64,000 bases of DNA from Tanypteryx hageni (Eukaryota; Arthropoda; Insecta; Odonata; Petaluridae): positions 133,401,547 to 133,465,546 of the forward strand of contig CM054116.1 of the NCBI GenBank assembly GCA_028673005.1, read 5' to 3'. Positions within the stretch are counted from its first letter, which is position 1. The number at the start of each line of letters is the position of its first letter. A program made the position numbers and the translations under genes. The notes under the pieces are model-generated. The model saw only the letters and a list, made by a program, of their open reading frames with translations, did no database searches and was not told the DNA's origin. Positions 19,993 through 31,894 of the stretch are shown here, in pieces.

Positions 19993-21459
19993 TCTAATAT
20001 ATAAAAGAGAATGTTTATGCGCTAATAACTCGGACACCATAAGAGCCGTCGAATTCAGAAGTTTCAAGGGAAGGGAAGGTTTAGTCTAGGTTTCCAGACC
20101 GTGTGGTCTCTCATATGCCGTGGGGTCAATGAAATACTATTTCCATGAGAATGAATGGGAAATGGTGTGGAGAAGCTCCAAAATGCCATACAGCCCTTCA
20201 CTGATGTGGATATAAATATACCTAAATGTTAACTTACGATATCGAGAAATGGCTTATTTTACGCACGAAAGACGGAATATTTTAATTCTGTTAAGGTATT
20301 ATCGTATTGCATGTTAAATCGCTCGAAATTATCCTTTAAGCGAAAATTTTATTAACATTTTCCAGGCGGCAACAAAACTAAATTTCTCAATTGTTGTACT
20401 CTTCAAAATGAGATAGCCACGTAAACATTAATGCAAGGAAAATAAACGCCGCGGCGCGCCGTAGAAGAAGAATAGCCAACGCCAAGATAAAAGGGTACAA
20501 ATGGTTTAAATATAGTCTATGGATACTTTTAAAGTTAGTCAAACGATTTTAAGGAATATTAGAACGTTGTTATCCTTTACCATCGAAACAATGTAAGATT
20601 TTTCGCAACATAAATCTATACATCTACTTACATTTGTTTGATAACCAAGATGTGTTTATTGTTTACGTTTTGGATAATAGTATCTACATAATCCACATAA
20701 TTTTATTGCTGCTTTAAAGGCCTCGGTGCATCTATCCATGAGAATATTAATTAAGTCGTTAATGGGTAATTATATTAATGATAAAACTTTACAATACAAT
20801 ACATAAAATAGTAAATGTTAATGTAAACATCGCTTGCGTAATTAAGGAATGGGGAACGTGTGGTAAAGTTTAGAAATTTAGCCAATTATGCTTATTAGAT
20901 TATAATGACACTTTCCATGTCATACCATCACACTTTTTATCGCCAAATTCGATTTCAAAGTCCGAGAACTCATTTTGTTTCGTAAGTTTAACTTTAAAGT
21001 ATTCACGTGAAAAATTAGACTCACAAAATCAGCCTTTGTATGGGATAACGTATGGTTAAGCTAAATTTGAATATATCTTCGAACATGTTTCCATCGGTTG
21101 CATCCCCAGAGCTTGCAATTCCCGCCCAAGTTTTAATGTTTTTGATATTGATGACCACAACATGATGCAGTTTCTTCCACTGGAAATCACTTCGAGTGAA
21201 ATAATTATATTTAAAAAATGGTTCCATAGATTGTTTGTGATTATTTGATAAAAAAATACATTCACCAAATTTGTCAATCAAGAATGCGGGAAATTTTTAT
21301 TTATATGGGCAAAAGATGGGAAGACAAGAAATATTGCATACCATTAAGCACAACAATAAAAATTAACCTGGTTTCATTACTTGGTATTATTTTAAAATCT
21401 TACTCAATATTTTTTGTCTTGACTTAAAAACCTGAACAACGCCGTGTAATTTCAGCTAG
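19993..21459 (+). mobile_element. Non-autonomous Helitron, ~1.47 kb (Helitron A)
   Basis: The left end is TCTAATATATAAAAGAG after an A. The right end is TTTCAGCTAG before a T. Both suit Helitrons, which begin TC, end CTRR and insert between A and T without duplication. The 20588-20877 segment is nearly repeated at 33921-34203, just upstream of a second TTTCAGCTAG end. The hairpin expected ~10 bases before CTAG is degraded here (AACGCCGT remains). No Rep/helicase frame is present. Confidence 0.65.
20588..20877 (+). repeat. Segment shared with the Helitron end at 34361
   Basis: About 290 bp align to 33921-34203, including CGCAACATAAA, GTTTACGTTTTGG, AATCCACATAATTTTATTG, GGTGCATCTATCCATG and ATGTAAACATCGCTTGCGTA. 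Confidence 0.85.
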
Positions 21460-21476
21460 TAGAAGAATAAAAAGTA

Positions 21477-22545
21477 GTAGGGGAGAGTAGCCCAAATTGG
21501 ACCAGTTTTAAGATTTTGTGATTTATCTATTGTAAGTCCGGCATTTTATTATATTTCTTGGTAAAAATTCTACATTAGCATTTAACAAATAAGAATGTCA
21601 TAAAATTTTAGTTTCCTATTTCAGTGAAATTTGAAAAAAATTCTGAAACCCTGCAAACAGTCCAATTTAGGAGAAGGGTTGCAAAATTGGACCATAGGTT
21701 TCCTAAATTGGACCAATGACAAGAACAAACATTTAACAACTATAAACTTTTTGTCCTGGACAAAAGCACATGAATAAAATAGACTTTTTTATTCCCTATT
21801 AAATCCACTTCCTATCTGTAGAGATGTTGCTTCTGGCTGCTGCGAAGAAAGTTCAAGATGTCTGGCCATAAAGGCGTTGTACCATTTCTTCCCCTCTGAA
21901 TGTTTTTCTGTATTAAACTGGTATGTTAAATTGTTCTTTTCACATATCTGAAACGTCAGTTTTTTATCCTTAGGTGTTATTCCAAACATGCAATCGCAAT
22001 ACATGATTCACCAGTTCCATGTCTATATCTTCAGAGAGAGCAACATTTCTCCCCATTCCTTTCTTCTCTGCGACAGCAAAAATATTTGTCCCTTCTGCGT
22101 TTCTCTTTAGCGTTGCTTTTGATACTCAGTAAATTCTGGCTGCTTAATTAGGGCCAATTCCGCCATGCTGATAAGCTGATGGTGCTCTTTCTATGTCCTC
22201 TCTGTTCCATTTCCCGTACTTTTCTATCTTTCGCCTTCCTAAAATTCACAATGCTAATTTCAGAAAGGATTTTTCAATTTGTTTTCTTGCAGCTTAATAC
22301 TGAGAAATAACAAAAAACCTCGTTCTCTGTATGAAATAATCTCAAAAACAAATAATTAAAAATTTGAAACATCAACGGATAAATAGAAAAAGTAGAACAT
22401 ATTCTTCGTAATACACGAAAAATATCCATAGACCCATGGGTAAGATTAATTTTATCATAGGAATGCCTCTAATATCCTGACTATATGGACAATTTCCCTA
22501 GTTTTATTCTGTAGCACGCGGATTATTTTTGTATTCCTTTCAAAA
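21477..22545 (-). mobile_element. Pogo-like transposon relic
   Basis: This encloses the transposase fragment at 21789-22262. The left side holds GGGGAGAGTAGCCCAAATTG and several more AAATTGGACCA motifs in both orientations between 21490 and 21720, perhaps sub-terminal binding sites. The right end is uncertain (a weak match near 22485-22500). The catalytic DDE half of the transposase is absent. Confidence 0.6.
21789..22262 (-). pseudogene. Pogo/Tigger-type transposase, N-terminal DNA-binding part
   Basis: Read on the minus strand, the upstream part gives KYGKWNREDIERA, then AARIY and VSKATLKRN after an in-frame stop. This is the pipsqueak-like helix-turn-helix layout of pogo and CENP-B relatives. 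The downstream open frame (22004 to 21789) has FGITPKDKKLTFQICEKNNL, GKKWYNAFMARHLELS and QPEATS, the second (Tc5/CENP-B type) DNA-binding domain. It stops just after GFNRE, where the linker to the DDE domain would start. Three in-frame stops upstream show it is dead. The family normally binds the transposon ends; only the binding half remains. Confidence 0.82.
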
Positions 22546-22589
22546 AATTACACTGTCCAGTAACTAGTATTAATATGACAATATTTAAC

Positions 22590-23103
22590 AAAAATCTGAT
22601 GTGGCCACCACATGACTTTCTCCATACCTGTAATATTTCTAAAAATTCCAAATAGGTTTAATGATAATAAATACTTGAAGGAACTGCGAGAACAATTCAA
22701 AAGACTGCGATAAAAATTTAGACTTTGCAAAGAAATGAACTCAAACCGTAGCCTTCTGATAATGGATATAGCCCCAAAGCTCCAACAATTAAGAAAAGAA
22801 AAAGGAGCGTCAAGGGTCTACAACAGTCGGCGGTAGGTGGTGTGGTTGTGGCAGCTATAAAATTTATTTTTAATATATCTCTTTAGCGTTTATATGGGAA
22901 AATGTTCCGAGCAAAGGTTATAGAAAGTGTAATTTCCTGCAACTTTTATTCCAGCAATTTTTTGCATTTATCAAATATTAAAGCAAATATCTCAAAAAAG
23001 GAAAAATGACAAGAGTAAACACCCACTTCTGGATGACCGATTTCTACCAAACAAAAATCAGTTCTTTTCTCCTTAACAAAAATGACAAATATAAAATTTC
23101 GCC
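22590..23103 (-). repeat. Dispersed repeat R1, copy 3 (minus strand)
   Basis: Reverse-complement alignment to 12104-12625 covers the TGGGTGTTTACTCTTGTCA block, the TAGCTGCCAC block and the TTGGAATTTTTAGAAATATT core. It ends exactly at the hAT-like terminus at 23101, as if cut by that insertion. Confidence 0.8.
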
Positions 23104-24555
23104 GGATTAAGGTAGTCTGGGGCCCTGGCGCAGAAATCTTTAGGGGGCCCTCCCTCTTCTATAATTTTCAGTCTTTCTCTATTTTTGCCGCATCTACTCG
23201 CAGATTATTGGAACACAAATGAAATATGACAGGATTTGCGATTGAAACAAGATGAATTTTAGTTATTACCGTTTTATTATAAAATATGATGCTTCTATGC
23301 AATATAATTTTAGAATTGTTTTTTTCTTGCCTTCGTAGAAGCAAAATCTGCTATGATGTCTTCATAATCTATTTGTCTCAGCAATTTTTTTTCTATTGTC
23401 ATCAAGCAGAGGGATTCAACATTGACGCACGAACATCGTTCTTCACTCTCGTCATCTTCGAAAACGCTCTCTCTGCGCTGCAATTTGTAACTGGTAAACA
23501 GAGATATATATTCTTAATGCAACGTTGACGTTGGGAAAACGGATTCTAATTTGTTTTTTTATGATGACTTTGATGCATTATTGAGCTGTAGGCGTTGCGC
23601 CTTCGAAAAATTTAGCAAACTTGGCCATTTCATCTGAAATGAACTCTCGATATCTGATGAGTACATCTCTCCCATTTTTGTTGCTGCAGCAAGAATGTCA
23701 TTGTCGTTCAACACTTTAAAATTTAATAAAAAACCAAATTTTGTTTCTGTCGATTTATATGCAGTAATTCGATCGTTCAAACACATTCTCAATCTGTCAA
23801 AAACAGGTATGAAATTTTCAACGTGAAACTTTAAAATTCCTGCTAAAATAACTTCTCCCGTGGAAGTTGAGTCGCTTACCGGTATTCATTTTCGTTTTCT
23901 AGACACCTCGCTCCTAAAATGTTCTTGTACAGTGCTTGAAAGTTGCTGAACTTAAATTACAATATTATTGAAGTCTTCAGATAGGGCATTTACGTATTCC
24001 TTTAACGAATTCAAAAAAGTTACACAGCAGTGGCTCATTTCTTGGAGCTAAACACTTGTAGCGTCAAATCGTCGAAGAATTTTATGGCAAAAAATCATAA
24101 TCTAACGTTTTCATTCTCTTCCGCAAAGCGGTTGCTTCATTTCGACTTGCTTGTCTCGCCTCAGTGTTCTCATATAATTTCTCAAGACCATATTGCCTCA
24201 CAAATTCCATCGATTTTCTAATTTCTCATATTACTTCAAATGGTCTCCAATGAATAATTTCAGGATATAAAATATAAAAATACTTTTACGATAACCTCCA
24301 GAAAGAATTTTAAGATCCAATTCAGAATTCTGAGAAAACAAGGCGTGGAAATTTCACTTTTTTCACGCCTCTCTTTTAAATGGCTTTTAAATTCTTTTTA
24401 ATGGCTTTAAACTTCCCAAAATTCGGCCGGCAAAAGGAATTTAATTTCGGAAGTAATGTTAAAATGTCTTAAGGTATTTGGGTTGAGTCGGGGGCCCCCT
24501 AGAACCCGGGGCCCTGGAGCTACTGCGCCACTGCGCCCCGGTTAATCCGGCATTG
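23101..24555 (-). mobile_element. hAT element relic with GCCGGATTAA ends
   Basis: The left end GCCGGATTAA (23101) matches the complemented right end CAATGCCGGATTAA (24542-24555). Both sides then carry GGGGCCC/GGGGGCCC and GCGCAG segments. The transposase relic lies between them on the minus strand. I found no clear 8-bp duplication. The left flank is R1 sequence, and I could not find its continuation on the right. Confidence 0.6.
23410..24000 (-). pseudogene. hAT transposase relic, ZMYM1-like C-terminal half
   Basis: On the minus strand the frame 23792-23559 gives DRITAYKSTETKFGFLLNF, ILAAATKMGEMYSSDIESSF. It is preceded by FHVENFIPVFDRLRMCLN in the adjoining sequence. After a further break, TNCSAERAFSKMTRVKND (near 23485-23430) is the C-terminal dimerisation signature of hAT transposases. 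KRK and SDSTSTGEVI segments upstream fit the ZMYM1-like branch. Stops and a frame change before the signature show it is inactive. The N-terminal part up to 24240 is too broken to read with confidence. Confidence 0.8.
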
Positions 24556-25583
24556 TATGTATGTACTGTAAAATAAATGCCACATTTTCTCACTCTGATA
24601 TCAGATTACGGAACACACCGGTTTAGGAGGGGAAAGAATTTGGAGAATTAACGACATTTAACGAAAATTTAAAAAAGAGCCAACGCAATTATGGCCACTT
24701 AAAAAAAATATACCCCTTTGCATTTATCTACAACTATTTGTTTTGAAGTTACAAAATGGTGAATTCGCTGCATGACATGTTCATGTTCACCAAAGATTGC
24801 AGTATTGACTCCTCTGAAGATATTTCCAATGGCTGGAGTTATTGTTTCACCCGCATATACTGAGGATTTTAAAAATATTTTTATTTAATATAACGCTCTT
24901 GCTCCGAACAGTACAAGTGAGGACTTGGAGAAAATCAGTAAAGCTAAGTGTGAACTTAGAAGAAACCAGTAACCCTAACAAGTATTTCGAGAGTCCAGGT
25001 CTCTTCGTCAGCAACTGATGTTCAAGTGAATTTCAAGTTATCATTTATCTTCGCCGTAGTTTCCTCTTCTATTTATTATAACACTATACTTAAAAAATAA
25101 GTAAAGTTTAAAATACGGTAATATAGCGTCCCGCATAGAGTTCTTACGGGACGAGGGAGCAAGATATTCAAAATACGGTAAATCTCGGTCAATATGGGAC
25201 GGTTGGAAACACTAGTTCGTGCTCAGGTGCGATTTTACTTTTGCTTTATGGATTTGCGAGCAAAACTCTCTCGGAACTTTCCTAGATATTTTTCTCGGAA
25301 ACTACGTATCGTAATTATTATTATTTTGCGGAAATTGGTGTCCTCCATACGAATAAATCATCAATTCTTACAGATCGTAACAGAGAGAATATGGTTTTAC
25401 ATTCTCATATGCGTAGTATATGGAAAAAGAATTGTAACCGCGAACAAACCCGACTTCGACATTTTGACGGAAAACACCTTTTAGGTGTCTTCGAGTCCAA
25501 AAAAGTGGTTTTCGCAAACCCTTAGTCTTTACGCTGCCCTAGAGCCTCATATCGTACTTGTACTCGTCTTTTCTATTTTAGCC
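24556..25583. other. AT-rich, no gene seen
   Basis: Nothing recognisable apart from short repeated 'AAAATACGGTAA' pieces near 25110 and 25172. Confidence 0.35.
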
Positions 25584-26585
25584 TACTTTCCGAAAAATGG
25601 AAAGTAGTCTTATGAGATCGCCTGGGTGTCTGTGTGTCTGTGCGTGTGTCCCCCTAACATCTTCTTCATGAATTAACCGATTTCAACTAAATTTGTCACA
25701 TAGAATATGCACATATATCAATGACCAAAATGACATATTTGGACCGGATCAACTGAACAGGGGTGCCACAATTACAAAGTTAAACTTTTCGGTAATTATA
25801 AATTTTGAAGGAATTGGCCAAACCGATTTCAACAAAATTTAATAAGAAGTAGACGTGCAACATAAGATAACAAAATAAAGAAGTTTAGTATAGATATAGA
25901 AAGCAGGGCAGTCATAATGCAAGGAACAAAACATTCTTTTTACACGTATTTGTGTTGAACTTTCCTCATAAATTTTAACCAAATTTAATACTTACAATAT
26001 ACACATATATACAAAACCATATTAGAATATTTAAACAGAATCGACCAAACAGGGGTGCCATAATTACAAAATTAACTCTTTCAGTAATTAAGGATTTGGA
26101 ACGAATTGGCTGATCGGATTTCAATTGCATTTTGTATATAAGATTTGTACAACATACCATAATGAAATCAAAACGTTTAAAGCGGAGCTTAGTAGCAGGG
26201 ATACCACAATAAAAGATAAAATAATAATTATTTTAAACCTATTTCTAGAGAACTGTCCTCATGCATTTTAACGCGTTATGGTATATATAATCTTCATATA
26301 ATTAAATAACCGAAATAGCACATTTCAACCCGATTGACTAAACACACAATACAAAGGTTAGAATTTTTCTGTAACTATGAATTTGGAAGGTATTGGCTGA
26401 ATCGATTTCAATAAGAAATGTCGTTTGTAGGGCGAGTATTGAATGGCAAAACGAAATGAACATGCTTAGAACTGATCTAAAAAGCAGGGCTACCACAATA
26501 TAAGGGAAAATGATTTTCTGATTTCAAAGCGAATACATTAGTATACGATTATGCTACGGCGAATTTGACGAAAATCAATTCTGTG
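25584..26585 (+). repeat. Six-unit hierarchical repeat, copy 2
   Basis: It starts with a clean stem-loop, CTACTTTCC-GAAAAAT-GGAAAGTAG. A GTGTCTGTGTGTCTGTGCGT segment and six units (near 25660, 25811, 25962, 26104, 26255, 26391) follow, collinear with 17079-17988. Unit features such as CACATATATCAATGACC, GGGTGCCACAATTACAA and GGGCTACCACAATA recur at matching places. The end GCTACGGCGAATTTGACGAA is shared with copy 1. Confidence 0.82.
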
Positions 26586-27907
26586 TGCAACCCTAATTGC
26601 TGTATATTAAAATCGTATTGTAGGGAAAGTGGACGTATTAGTTTTTTCGGAACTACTTGCAGTGTGTACAGAAACGAATAACCCACCCAAAGACCTTGAT
26701 TTGGCCTCCTCCTTTAGCGTGTAATTACACTACGGTCTCTCTCTACCTCTTCGCATTCCATCTACGATCTCTTTCTATATTCACTCTTGGTGATATTTAT
26801 TTCCGCTCAACATATTTTGTGAATTCTAATGAAACCACCTTTGTTACGAAACGTTATAACAACACATTTTTTCGCCAATTTTCTAATTGCGCATTGAAAC
26901 GAAAAGATAGTATACGATGATGCTACTGTTGGTACTTTCTCCGATTATTTTTAAAATATCTACTTCTACGTCACGACATTCTTTTCAACTTTTGCGGCCA
27001 TTAGTGGGAATGCTCTTGCAATTTGTTTTTCCCCGCTCTCGCTCGCTAAATGTTCCAGTGACCGAAAAAAATAACTCGGACAACGGACCGACAATACCAT
27101 AAATTTATAATAATATATTTAATCTTCTGAGTTCCAGCGACCGCATAAAGTTATTTTCCGTGGAATTGATAAAAATACCGAATCGCTATGATGAATAATA
27201 TTAAAAATCTTGCTATTAATTCGTATAAAATATAATATCAAAAAAATTCTTCTTGGACATATACCTTTGCGTGATATTTCAACCTTTTGGATTTGTCAGC
27301 CATCTGGCGCCGACCACTGATAGGAAATAAACGAGACTAACTATGGAACAGTGCATTTTATCCTAGGATTTTCAGAAATGACAATCTGTGAGCCAAACCT
27401 ATGTATGTGTGTGAATCATTAAGTTCGGTGCACTGAATTCTCAGCCGTCTCGCAATATGGTGACTCGGGATAATACGTGAATGTATCCTAAAACATTATT
27501 TTACGACTTATATATATATATACACATACATATATATCTGCTGAAATGGATCCTGTTAAAAGAAATGAAAAAATTGACAGAACTGTGGTAGTCATACGCA
27601 CAGTCATACGCGATATACGGAATTTGTGGACTTAAGACGCGACAAAAGAAGAGAGACTAAATAAATGGTTTTATAACAGTTAAATCATCGAAAACAAATT
27701 GTTTATTTAAGATGTTTTTTGAAATATCAAGTTTAGGGCTTCTATAGCTATATCAGCAGCTCATAAACATTTTTTGTCAAGTAGGATCGTAACTTTAATA
27801 ACTGTCAGCTAATTTATCATTCCGAAAAATCTAGTGAGCATTGCAGAAGTGGTTTAAAATAATAAAAAGACAAAATCGAAAGTGTGCGCTTTCAGCGAAG
27901 AGTAACT
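26586..27907. other. No recognisable gene
   Basis: An unassigned AT-rich stretch with only short, unconvincing open frames (for example 26657-26920). Confidence 0.35.
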
Positions 27908-27915
27908 CTTTAGAA

Positions 27916-28225
27916 CAGTGGTCTGCAACCTTTTTACATGGAGAGCCGCATCGGTCTTTGGAAATCTTTCGGCGGGCCGAATTGGAAGTTGCCAATTCTT
28001 CGGCGGTCCGGATTAAAGTTCAATTGGAAGTTACCTATATATTCTGAGCTTCCATAAATTATAAATAAGGTTTTCATGGTTGAAATTTCAACATTAAAAG
28101 TTTTATTACCAAAATGTTCATAGAAATGTATGAATTTCTGTGTTAAATTTTTCGGATTGTTTTTCAATGATAGCTTCGAGGGCCGCACAAAAAACCCTTC
28201 GCGGGTCGTAGGCTGGGCACCACTG
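27916..28225. mobile_element. hAT MITE with 8-bp target duplication
   Basis: The ends are CAGTGGTCTGCAACC and, complemented, CAGTGGTGCCCAGCC. Flanks CTTTAGAA (27908-27915) and CTTTATAA (28226-28233) agree at 7 of 8 positions. Sub-terminal GCGGGCC/GGGCCGC motifs lie at both sides. It carries no coding frame of its own. Confidence 0.9.
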
Positions 28226-28234
28226 CTTTATAAA

Positions 28235-28870
28235 CAATCGAAGGATTCACACGAAAGTATATTAATCGCGAGAGACGCGACGGACCACGTTATCGCACGC
28301 CCCATCATGCGGATCTGACGGCGTACGTATCCGAGGCGGCGAACAATTAGGCTTTCGAAGCGACGCTCAAGGCATCCGCGGAGGGAATTATCGAGGCAAG
28401 GACGGCGTGTTCCTTTCTGACTGCTGTCAGGTGCCACCGAGAGGCCCTTTGAGGGCCCTTCTCCCCTCCCACTTTCCTTCACTCCCCACTCCACATCCTT
28501 TCAAAGAATCATGGCGGAAAAACACCCACCGGTTCCTAACCTCAGTTCCCTAACTTCCTTATCGGATAATCCTTTCTCTCTCTCTCTCTTCCAGCCATCT
28601 CCTGTCATCCACCCTCTTCTCCCTCCCTGCTCCTCCACGCCCTCCCACCTCTCCCCACATGCTCCTCACGATCCGAGGCCTACGGCACCCCCGGCCACCT
28701 CCTTCCCTCCCACCTCCCAATCTTCGCCGTCGCCTACACCCCACCCTCGCTACCTTTTGCTGACTCCCTCTCCCCCTTTTCCTCAGTTTTCTCACACTCC
28801 TCACCGATTCTCTCTCTCCCCTATCCCTCTCCTTCTCGCCCCTCCTCCTCTACCCTTGTTTTCCCCGCGC
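28235..28870. repeat. CpG-rich patch followed by CT tract
   Basis: Bases 28265-28460 are CpG-rich (GCGAGAGACGCGACGG, GGCGGCGAAC) and partly open on both strands. Bases 28470-28870 are C/T-rich on the plus strand. The 136-aa plus-strand frame at 28511 is Ser/Pro low complexity and not a credible protein. Confidence 0.5.
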
Positions 28871-28983
28871 ATTGTGGATGCCTCGTTCTCACCGCAAAGT
28901 TATGCAAAATCCTATAATTAATTGTACACAACTTTGCCCGGGGCGTGTTTTGGTATAGAGAAAGGGTTTTCTCTGCCCTTACT

Positions 28984-28984
<1 letters not shown>

Positions 28985-29026
<42 letters not shown>

Positions 29027-29345
29027 TCCACCTTTTAAAGCCTCCGATAATTAGTTAATAGCACGCTTCGCACCCTTTAAGTCGACCGACAAAAGTTTCC
29101 ACCGCGCCTCTAAAAAAATATCACCCACCGCCTTCTTACCCGATTCTCCCTCTGCCCCTCGATTCCTCTCTTACGCTTTCTCCACCCTTCTCTCCCTCTC
29201 CTGTCTCCCTCCATCTCCTTTCTACCGCTCTCTCCACCCTTCTCTCCCTCTCCTGTCTCCCTCCATCTCCTTTCTACCGCTTTCTCCACCCTTCTCCCGA
29301 TCTCCAGTCTCCCTCCATCTCCTCTCTCTCTCTCTCTCTCTTTTC
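28985..29345. repeat. CT tract containing a 52-bp x 3 tandem repeat
   Basis: A (CT)n run at 28990-29021 is followed by three 52-bp units beginning at 29174, 29226 and 29278. Units one and two are almost identical and unit three is degraded. All are C/T-rich with CCACCCTTCTC and CTGTCTCCCTCCATCTCC blocks. Confidence 0.85.
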
Positions 29346-29901
29346 CCTTTGGCGGCCAATGTCCTCTCCCTCTTGGCCATCATCGCCTGACTGCAATTGA
29401 TCTCGTGTCCTTTCGGAATCTTTTCTCTTTCCTCGTCGTAAATGTTCATCGATCAAAATATTTGCGAATTGTTTGCCTCGAAAAACTCTTAGTCGCAGAA
29501 CAATCATACTAGCCCATAATTACAAGTAAAATGCAAAGCATGACTTTTCATCGAAGCATTTAAAAAGTCTCGCTGGAATAATTGAAGTGGTTTTTCTTAG
29601 ATTATAAGTTTGGGAGCAACGAACGGGATAGCTATTTTCTCATTTGTCTTCTCAAAAATTTGTCAATGGAAATGTTTGAGCATTGAATCCTCTCACGCGG
29701 AAGGAAAATAACCACAGCGAAAGTGACGTGCACACGTGCTTCTAGCTTAGGCGATTAAATCCAATACATAATTTCTCAAGTGTCTGTCCGTCCGTTTCAC
29801 TCTATATTTCAAGATCTGTTTGTGCTAGAGAAATGCGGTAAACGATAGACATATTGTTTCTACCAGTTAGGAGACCCCAGAAAACTATTTTATTTTTCAT
29901 C

Positions 29902-30155
29902 CGCCGGGGTGCCTGTGATGTAGCGGTTAGGACGCTGGCTAATACTCACCTGTTGCTTGAAAGGGCAGCGCGCACGAATCCTGCGTAAGTGGGATTTTTT
30001 CCAAGATCGCCCGGCTCCCTGTTTTAATGGTTTGAGGAAACCGCGCAAATACAGCGTTCCGTCCTTCGGAAGGGACGTTAAGCCGTTGGCCCCATTGGTG
30101 CTCTTCGTTAAGAGCAGGCTAATGCCGGCACCGGGTTTCCTTCCTCTCTTGCGAG
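29902..30155 (+). mobile_element. tRNA-derived SINE, copy 1
   Basis: TTTTCATC occurs on both sides (29894-29901 and 30156-30163). The head has an A-box-like TGTAGCGGTTAGGACGCTGG and a worn B-box (CACGAATCC), indicating tRNA ancestry with an internal pol III promoter. The body holds CCGTCCTTCGGAAGGGACGT, a segment reminiscent of a conserved domain seen in other invertebrate SINEs. The 3' part has AAGAGCAGGCTAATGCCGGC. It shares head, body and 3' part with the copy at 37071 but is shorter. Confidence 0.85.
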
Positions 30156-30636
30156 TTTTCATCTTGAAACAATATGGCGGCCGTTTAAAATATTTGAAAA
30201 ATTATATTTAGAAAACGCTGCGTCGGAGAATAAAATCTTTCAACAAAACATGTCTTGATAGGAGCTGTTTCGAAAAATGATTTTCAGATTAGCGAGAATA
30301 AATGCGAGGAGCGTAGATGCAGGGCCCCTGGTATATTTTTCAACGGCAGAGCCAACAAAACTACGTCACAAATTTTAGCAACGTTAACAATACTGTGTGT
30401 CCTTATAGCGAATTTTTAGCATCTTGTTGCCAAATTTGTAATTCTCACGGTAAATACATCTCTCTCGGTTGTAGGCGGGGCTGCTCCGCGTCTTTCGCAG
30501 AAAGCCGTTTCACTAAGACACGCATTCTGAGTAACGCTCCTGCTTTTGAGCTACACCTTGCATTAAGCTTTCATCTCCTTACCAACCGCACATTCTCATT
30601 TTAGTAATGTACGCGATGTCATATCTGCTTCATTAC
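30156..30636. other. No recognisable gene
   Basis: Ordinary mixed sequence. The 95-aa frame at 30317 has no family features. Confidence 0.3.
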
Positions 30637-31160
30637 CGCGCACTTCCCTCTCTCTCTCTCTCCATCTCTCTCTCTCTCTCCCTCTCTCTGTCGTTCTCTC
30701 CCTCTCTCTCTCCCTCTCTCTCTCTCTCCCTCCCTCTCTCTCTCCTCTCCTCTCTCTCCCTCTCTCCCTCTCGCTCTCCCTCTCTCTCTCTTGTCTTCTC
30801 CCCGAAAACGATTCGCTGAAGCAATCCCAGCGCAAACACCCATCTCATCTCTATTCCTTCCTTCTCATTCCCGCGAATTGCCATTCCTCCATCCCCTATC
30901 TCACCACACCCACGCTCTCCACGAAATGCCACGCTTTGCATGCACTCATTGAAAAAGCACCTCTTCGCGTAAAGGGGACAGTCTTGGAAATTATCCGAAA
31001 AATCCGATTACGGCTGAGAGTGTAATCTGATGAGAATGGACAGGAAGCAGACAATGCTGACGGGAGCGAACGATGGGTGCGAATGGAGGAGAGCCGCCGA
31101 CGCAACCTCCTCCAGCGCTGAACCGAAACTATGTTTTGAGGATAATTGGCGCAAACGGCC
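30637..31160. repeat. CT tract followed by CpG-containing patch
   Basis: From 30646 to 30795 the plus strand is almost pure C/T with TCTCTCTC and CCCTCTC words. From ~30990 to 31150 the sequence becomes richer in CpG (GAGCCGCCGACGC). The RE-rich minus-strand frames are artefacts of the tract. Confidence 0.55.
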
Positions 31161-31219
31161 CAGGCTAACACGTACGCCATGTTATAGGCAAAATTTTTGC
31201 AATGTGCATAAAAAAACAC

Positions 31220-31890
31220 AAAATATTGAAACGCAAAACATTCTTAAATTCTTTAAATGAGGATAAGCACCTGGCAAACGACTGAGGTTCCTGTTAGTTA
31301 ATTGGTTTCCTCATTCCGTTCTAAATTCAGGGAACGTTCATTCTACAGGGTCCTTTTAATTTTTCAATGAAAACTGAACGATGTGTCTGTATGTTTTAGG
31401 ATTTTAAGGACCATTTTCAAGTAAATTTATCGGCATAAACCATTCATATGATTTCAGATATGCAAGAGTTGAAACAAATCACCATTCGAGTTCATATATC
31501 TATGGTATGTTGTGAATTAATTGAAAAGAAAGAAAAGCTAAGAGAGCATCCGCCGACCATGAATGAAAAAAGAGTAATGGCAGTGTGCAAACCGTTCGAA
31601 AAACTTACATTTGCTCTCAAAATATATGATTGAAAAACACCGTCAACTAGCGAGTATTTCGGAGCGATGTGAAATGAGATAGACAGTTTTTCATTTCAAC
31701 CAACCTGGAATTTTATTATTTTCACTGTAAATCACTTAAATTATTTCCCCACCACACGAGAAAAAATCATTAACTCCAACTGTAGATGTTTAATTACCTA
31801 TATTACTTTTCCTACAATATTAATGGGTTGATCAATAACGGGATATCACATACCTTATTGTTTGCTTAAATTGTGCGATCATCAAATCGT
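31220..31890. other. No recognisable gene
   Basis: AT-rich. The 61-aa frame at 31448 matches nothing I know. Confidence 0.3.
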
Positions 31891-31894
31891 CAAC

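Noticed and set aside
30596..30941. Several overlapping minus-strand frames rich in Arg/Glu
   Set aside because: They translate a (CT)n tract; composition alone explains them. The same applies to frames at 28559, 29222, 36714, 43271-43720, 43953, 49512-49937 and 32077.
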